A stretch of 64,000 bases of DNA from Aquilaria yunnanensis (taxonomy: Eukaryota > Streptophyta > Magnoliopsida > Malvales > Thymelaeaceae): positions 75,310,501 to 75,374,500 of the forward strand of contig CM077593.1 of NCBI GenBank assembly GCA_039654915.1, given 5' to 3'. Every line of letters starts with the position of its first letter. The first letter of the stretch is position 1. Below, piece after piece: positions 59,540 to 64,000 of this stretch. The translations under genes and the position numbers were made by a program. Below the pieces are notes generated by a model. It was not told the DNA's origin, searched no databases, and saw only the letters and a list, made by a program, of their open reading frames with translations.

Positions 59540-59700
59540 CCCCGTTTGGTATTAGCATTAGTGATTGGCATCAGAGTTTGGAAAAAAGTATTTAAGAGTA
59601 AGTTTTGGCTTTTAGTTTTAGTGATTTAATCTCTATTATTAATAAATCATCAAAAACTCTAACACTAATCCTAAAAAGCTCTTTCTAAACAGGCACATTG
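59540..59700. mobile_element. MITE-like element
   Basis: About 160 bp between CCCCGTTTGGTATTAG and the complement of GTGCCTGTTTAGAAAG, imperfect inverted ends of the TGTTTGG type common in plant MITEs. No clear target duplication. Confidence 0.4.
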
Positions 59701-60599
59701 ATGCCTTTTTATGTCAGGATGTTTTTTATAAGATTCACATTTACTCTTTCATTGGAAAAGCTAGTGTCCTTGGATAGATTGCTGTAACAACCCATTGTTG
59801 GCCACAAAAACTTGGATCTAATCATATTAGAAATTTTGTAAGTATAAAGTGGAGGTAGAGTCATTTTTTTCATCGTTCAATCTCTTGAACTCATTGACAT
59901 GTAAACTCATAGTTGTAAGTTATCTTAAATTAATACTTATTCATTATGTTGTTCAGAAAAAAGTCATCCTTTGCCTTTTTTGGTTGATTGTGTTAAATCT
60001 AATAAAAAATGTCATGCCAATGTTACTTGATGTTAGTTTAATTATTCTCAAGTTCATATAATGGAATATGCTAATAATAAGGTAATACTTTAAGAAGATG
60101 AGTTAATAGAATGAGCTATATAACAAATGGCATAACATGCATGTATAGTTAAGCTGATATATAATCAAGATTGGTACAAGAAGGACTTGGTGCAGGGAAT
60201 ATAATCAAGATTTATTTTGACATTGAAAAAATTGATTTCCAATTTGTTGGTGTCTGTAGGTGGAGGATGTGAAATGATTCGTGAATTTGATTTTGAAAAT
60301 ACATTTGGGCACATAATCATTATCTTAATTATGGAGAGATTTTCAAGGTTGAATAGATCAAAATTATTGAAGAATAGTAGTGCATGAGATAAAAAGCTGT
60401 CAAGGAGATCATCTTGGACATGGAGATAGGATCTTAGAGGTAAGGAGTTGGAGCAGTTTAATGAATTATTGTAGATTTGTGATAAAGTTTTTATTTTTAT
60501 GAATGAAGAAAATGTATGCTACTGGTAGACATGTAAATAGGGTCCATTTTCAATCAAGCAAATTAAGGCTTGATTGATAAATAGGTGCTACAAATGAAT
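59701..60599. other. no gene recognised
   Basis: AT-rich; only short ORFs. May include the decayed upstream part of the LINE fragment that follows. Confidence 0.35.
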
Positions 60600-61230
60600 A
60601 ACTCAGTTGGAAGTGATTGCTGGACATCTTTAATACCTATAAAGTGAATGATTGTGTTTGGCGAGCACTTCAGGACAAGGTGCTAACAAGAAAAAATAAT
60701 GTACTTCGCAGTGTTTAGTTGAAGGATGAACTATGTTAGATTTGTAGAAGTAATTAAGAGGAGATTGATAATGTCATGGTTAGATGTGTGGAGGTCAGAA
60801 GTATATAGGAATTGGTGTTCAATTGGTGACAAATGGACTTCAAACAAGGAGTTGATTTATTGGATGTTTTGATGTCAATACGAAGGTTCCATCTTTAGAA
60901 GGAGCAAACAAAATTATGGGAAGCTACATTGATTGTGGCAGCTTGGACTATTTGGAAAAAGAGGAACAATTTGGTTTTAAATGGAAAAGTGCTTTCTACT
61001 ACTAAGATCTTCTATATATGATACTCATTTTTTCTCTTTTGTTTGGGTTATGAGTAGGCATAAAGTATTGAAATGTAGTATAAATGAATGGAGTTGAATC
61101 CACTCTCATTAAATATTAGGTTCATTAAGTCTTTGAGGGGCAGGTGGAAAGCATTGATATTCACTTATACTCAAGTACTTTTTGAGGCTGAAGGTTGTAT
61201 ATCTTTTCATGTGAGTTTATAATACTATTT
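60600..61230 (+). pseudogene. LINE C-terminal (zf-RVT-like) fragment
   Basis: Plus strand with stops: a block resembling DKVLTRKNNVLR (about 60,680), a Cys-containing segment, and AAWTIWKKRNNLVLNGK (about 60,940), the hallmark end of plant L1-like ORF2 proteins. No RT is attached. Opposite orientation to the LINE at 25.7 kb. Confidence 0.6.
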
Positions 61231-61693
61231 TTTCTTCTTAAAAAAGTTGACATATGATATTCAAATATTTGATCAGAATTAAAAAATCATTATCCTAACA
61301 ACTTGGCAAAGTAGCAAAAAGCATATGGATGGAGGTTTAAAGTTTAACTCTGGCCTCTACCAATTCCTCACAAAATACCAGTTAATATTGGTTCATATAT
61401 CTCATAACTTTGTTCCTTGTAAAGCTGCTTCTAATTATTAAAAAAAAAAGAATTAAGAAATCAATAAAAATGAGGGAGAAAACATTATTAGGACGTAAAG
61501 CATTAACAAATCATCTCATTTTAGATAAAGAATAACCCTTTAAGATGATCAAGTTTGATAATTCAGTATATTAAGAAGGAAAAATGAAACTTAAGTACAA
61601 ATGCCCTTTTATCACCAAAAGTACAGTACCTACTTTATTGAGCAAAATCATTGTAAAAGAACATACTAAACTTAAACTCTTAAAAGAAAAGGA
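61231..61693. other. downstream region of the O-methyltransferase gene
   Basis: AT-rich, no ORF; holds the 3' untranslated region and possible poly(A) signals of the minus-strand gene. Confidence 0.4.
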
Positions 61694-62646
61694 TTATTTC
61701 ACAAACTCCATAACCCAATAGTGAAAAACTGATGATACAAACTTGATGTCACTAAATCCAGCTTTGGTTGCTAAGACAGTGAACTCTTCCTCTGTCCTTT
61801 CCTTTCCACCTGGGTTTTGAGTCATCATAAAAACATCAGTTGCAACGATGTTTCTTGTGATGGTTTTGGTATCGGGCTTAAATGGCAACACAGCTTCAAA
61901 AACAATAACTTTTCCATGTTCTGGAATTGCATCATAACAATTCTTTAATAGCTTTATACAGTCCTCATCACTCCAATCATGAAGTATCCACTGAAAAACA
62001 AGGTTCTACATTACTTTGCAAAGTACATATCCTTTTATGCATGTGTAAAAGAAATGTGTCCTCACCTTCAAAAATATGGCATCCCCCTTTGGAACACTTT
62101 CAAACATGTCCCCTGCAATATGCTCCACACCTATATGACAATGTTCAACATAAATTCATCTCAATAGTCATACAACTATTTAAAAATGTTGCATCTAATC
62201 GTGTAACTTGTTGAGTACTCCAATTTCATAACTAGAGTAGTAAGGGATAATCCACAAAATCTATTGAAATCATTATAAGCCTTTTAACCTTGGGCAAAAA
62301 AAGTGTTGCATGCAAGGACATAACCATAAACATACCATGGTAGGCTGGAGCATGCTTGATGACATGGGGCAAGTCAAAATTAACTCCTTCAACAGAAGGG
62401 TACTTAGATGTGATCATTGATATTATAACTCCAAGACCACCACCAACATCCACCATCTTGTTAAGGTGCTCGAAACCATTGTAAGAATCAAGGAGCCTTT
62501 TCACAATGATTGTTGTATGATTGAACATAGCTTTGTTGAAAACATCATTGAATCTAGCATCCTTATTTGGATATTCAAAGGCATGACTACCATGTACCTT
62601 ATCAAATGCAATTCCACCTTCAAGAATTGCCTCTTTTAATTTGCTC
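61694..62646 (-). CDS. caffeate/flavonoid-type O-methyltransferase, 3' exons only
   Basis: Three exons inferred by splice sites: 62,646-62,336, 62,130-62,066 and 61,990-61,694 (stop TAA). Together they encode about 224 residues of a class II SAM-dependent plant O-methyltransferase. Seen: [20 protein letters not shown]-binding loop [37 protein letters not shown]; the catalytic-His region [11 protein letters not shown]; and [12 protein letters not shown] near the C-terminus. The usual N-terminal dimerisation part (about 130 residues) is not found up to the window edge, so exon 1 lies beyond 64,000 or is lost. All three exons are open with consensus junctions, so the gene may be live. In the cell such enzymes methylate phenolic hydroxyls in phenylpropanoid or related metabolism; the substrate cannot be told from this part. 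Confidence 0.88.
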
Positions 62647-64000
62647 CTATATTGTGAAACCAAAATACAAGAGTTAACAACTAAACACTTATTCTGTACA
62701 TTATTTTCAACACTAATTCAATTATTCAAAAATTCTAGCATTTTTTCTAACGCTCAAAACTCCTTTGGATTTTCTCGGATTGAGAAAATACCCTAAAATG
62801 ACAATCTCTTTGTTTAGCTCAGAAGTCATCGGTTTCTATATCTTTTCCAACTTTAGTGTGAATAACAGAGATCCGTAGCTCAGCGGTGATGGGGAAAGTG
62901 AGAGTGACATCCCCTGGACAAATGCAGGGGCGAGGAGTAGGGCGACGGAGTGGTCGATGAGGTCCTGTAAGTAAGAATGAGTTAAATCGAATTTCCGGGC
63001 AACAGAAAGACCCAGATTTTTTTATAAAGGTGAGGCCAAAACAAATATTTTCTTAAACTATAACCTTTATAAGAATATTTGACCAATTTTAAAGAAGAGC
63101 CTGAAATGTATTTGAGGGGCCAGCAACAAAATGAGCTTTTTTGGTCGGGGAACTATAAGTGTCTCTTGCTCTGCCTCTATAGATAAACAAATTCCTCAAT
63201 TTCGTATATTTGATAGCAGGAGGAATTGAGCCAGATTGCAGATATTTACAGCTTCGAGGGTCTATTTTCCCAACACACGTCAAATGCATCAGGTACTGTC
63301 AAAATGGATCAGGGTGTTTCTTTCATTTCTGATTTGGGTTTTGTAGCTGTTCGATTACTTCTAGAGTTTTTGCAAGGATTAGCCATGTATAATTCTGTAT
63401 GCGAAGGGATTAGTTTCTCTGTAATTCTTATCCAGCCTAAGTGAGTCGATTCTTACCTTATCCATGAAAAAAAGTGAGTGGCTTCTTAAACATGGAAAAA
63501 GATTGGGATTTAGGGTCAAGTATGTTGCAAGAATGAATCCATCTTCTCTTAACAATCCCAGGTCTGAGTAATGGTATGGATCGGACTTCATTTTTTTTTT
63601 TTCTGAGTCAGGTTAAGATTTTTTGGTGGTCTTTGATTTGTCATGAATTTTGGTTCAAATGGGAAGAATTGATGGAGACGCAAACTCAGTTGCATGAATA
63701 AAAGATTTCATTTTTGCGCTGAAAAGAAACAGGGGACGACATTCTCCACAACTGGGGGAGGCAACCGATACAGGCTCTGAGGTGTTGTTTTTTACAGGAG
63801 GAGAAGTCTGATGGTTGGTGGTAAGTGAGCAAGCTGTGCTGGGTCTTAGTGGGCAAGTTTTGGGGCTTAAGAATCGAGTTGAGGGACAACTTTAGAGCAA
63901 AGAATGATGGGAACATGGAAAATGTTTTATTTTTGCATCTTACCTTCTATATAGGTCAAAATGATTCCCAAACAATATTTTAGTACATAAAAATGCCCGT
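62647..64000. other. upstream intron or flank of the O-methyltransferase gene
   Basis: No O-methyltransferase N-terminal exon could be found. Several short ORFs (for example 63,226-63,444 plus, 63,686-63,916 minus) have no recognised family. If the gene is complete, this is a long first intron. Confidence 0.4.

Noticed and set aside
62872..62960. tRNA-like start (TAGCTCAGCGGTGATGGGG), possible tRNA or SINE
   Set aside because: An A-box-like match exists but I find no proper B box or cloverleaf; likely chance.

Overview
The window is nuclear DNA of a flowering plant, probably a eudicot; I cannot name the species. It is AT-rich, has split genes, and is built almost entirely of nested transposable elements. 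The one recognisable host gene is the 3' part of an O-methyltransferase gene (about 61.7-62.6 kb, minus strand).

Layout. (1) 1-5.1 kb: minus-strand Ty1/copia element, 3' LTR running off the left edge, gag-pol broken by a single in-frame stop, 5' end lost at the junction with the next block. (2) 5.1-10.64 kb, plus about 50 bp after 16.14 kb: endogenous caulimovirid (pararetrovirus) fragment, minus strand, circularly permuted: capsid/protease/RT/RNase H, then a second ORF, a promoter and leader with a tRNA-Met primer site, then the movement protein. (3) 10.64-16.14 kb: young Mutator-like element (MULE1) inside the viral fragment, with 194-bp TIRs and a 10-bp target duplication. It has a four-exon transposase gene and a convergent GRF-zinc-finger gene. 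(4) About 16.2-21.3 kb: older, decayed MULE (MULE2) with the same two-gene convergent layout. (5) 21.5-23.5 kb: AT-rich satellite with a roughly 21-bp basic period and 340-460-bp higher-order units. (6) 25.7-27.6 kb: LINE relic, cut by a complete copia element of the same family as (1) at 27,612-35,762 (1.4-kb LTRs, PBS, PPT, 4/5 target duplication). (7) 36.1-38.5 kb: a non-coding, LTR-like unit of about 2.4 kb. (8) 41.3-59.5 kb: one Ty3/gypsy element, minus strand, with 0.85-kb LTRs. Its RT is split mid-domain by a 6-kb nested insertion, and its 3' LTR holds another nested unit that itself contains a copia solo LTR. (9) 59.5-64 kb: MITE-like and LINE debris around the O-methyltransferase exons.

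The most novel-looking signal is that two diverged MULEs side by side carry the same second gene (GRF zinc finger, coiled coil, hydrophobic tail) convergent with the transposase and split by an intron at the same place. That position recalls mudrB in maize MuDR. Next are four diverged copies of a non-coding TG...CA unit of about 2.4-2.5 kb (three with 5-bp duplications at 0-1 mismatch), the permuted viral fragment with its promoter and leader preserved, and the 21-bp satellite. Coordinates of degenerate elements come from reading the sequence by eye and may be off by some bases.
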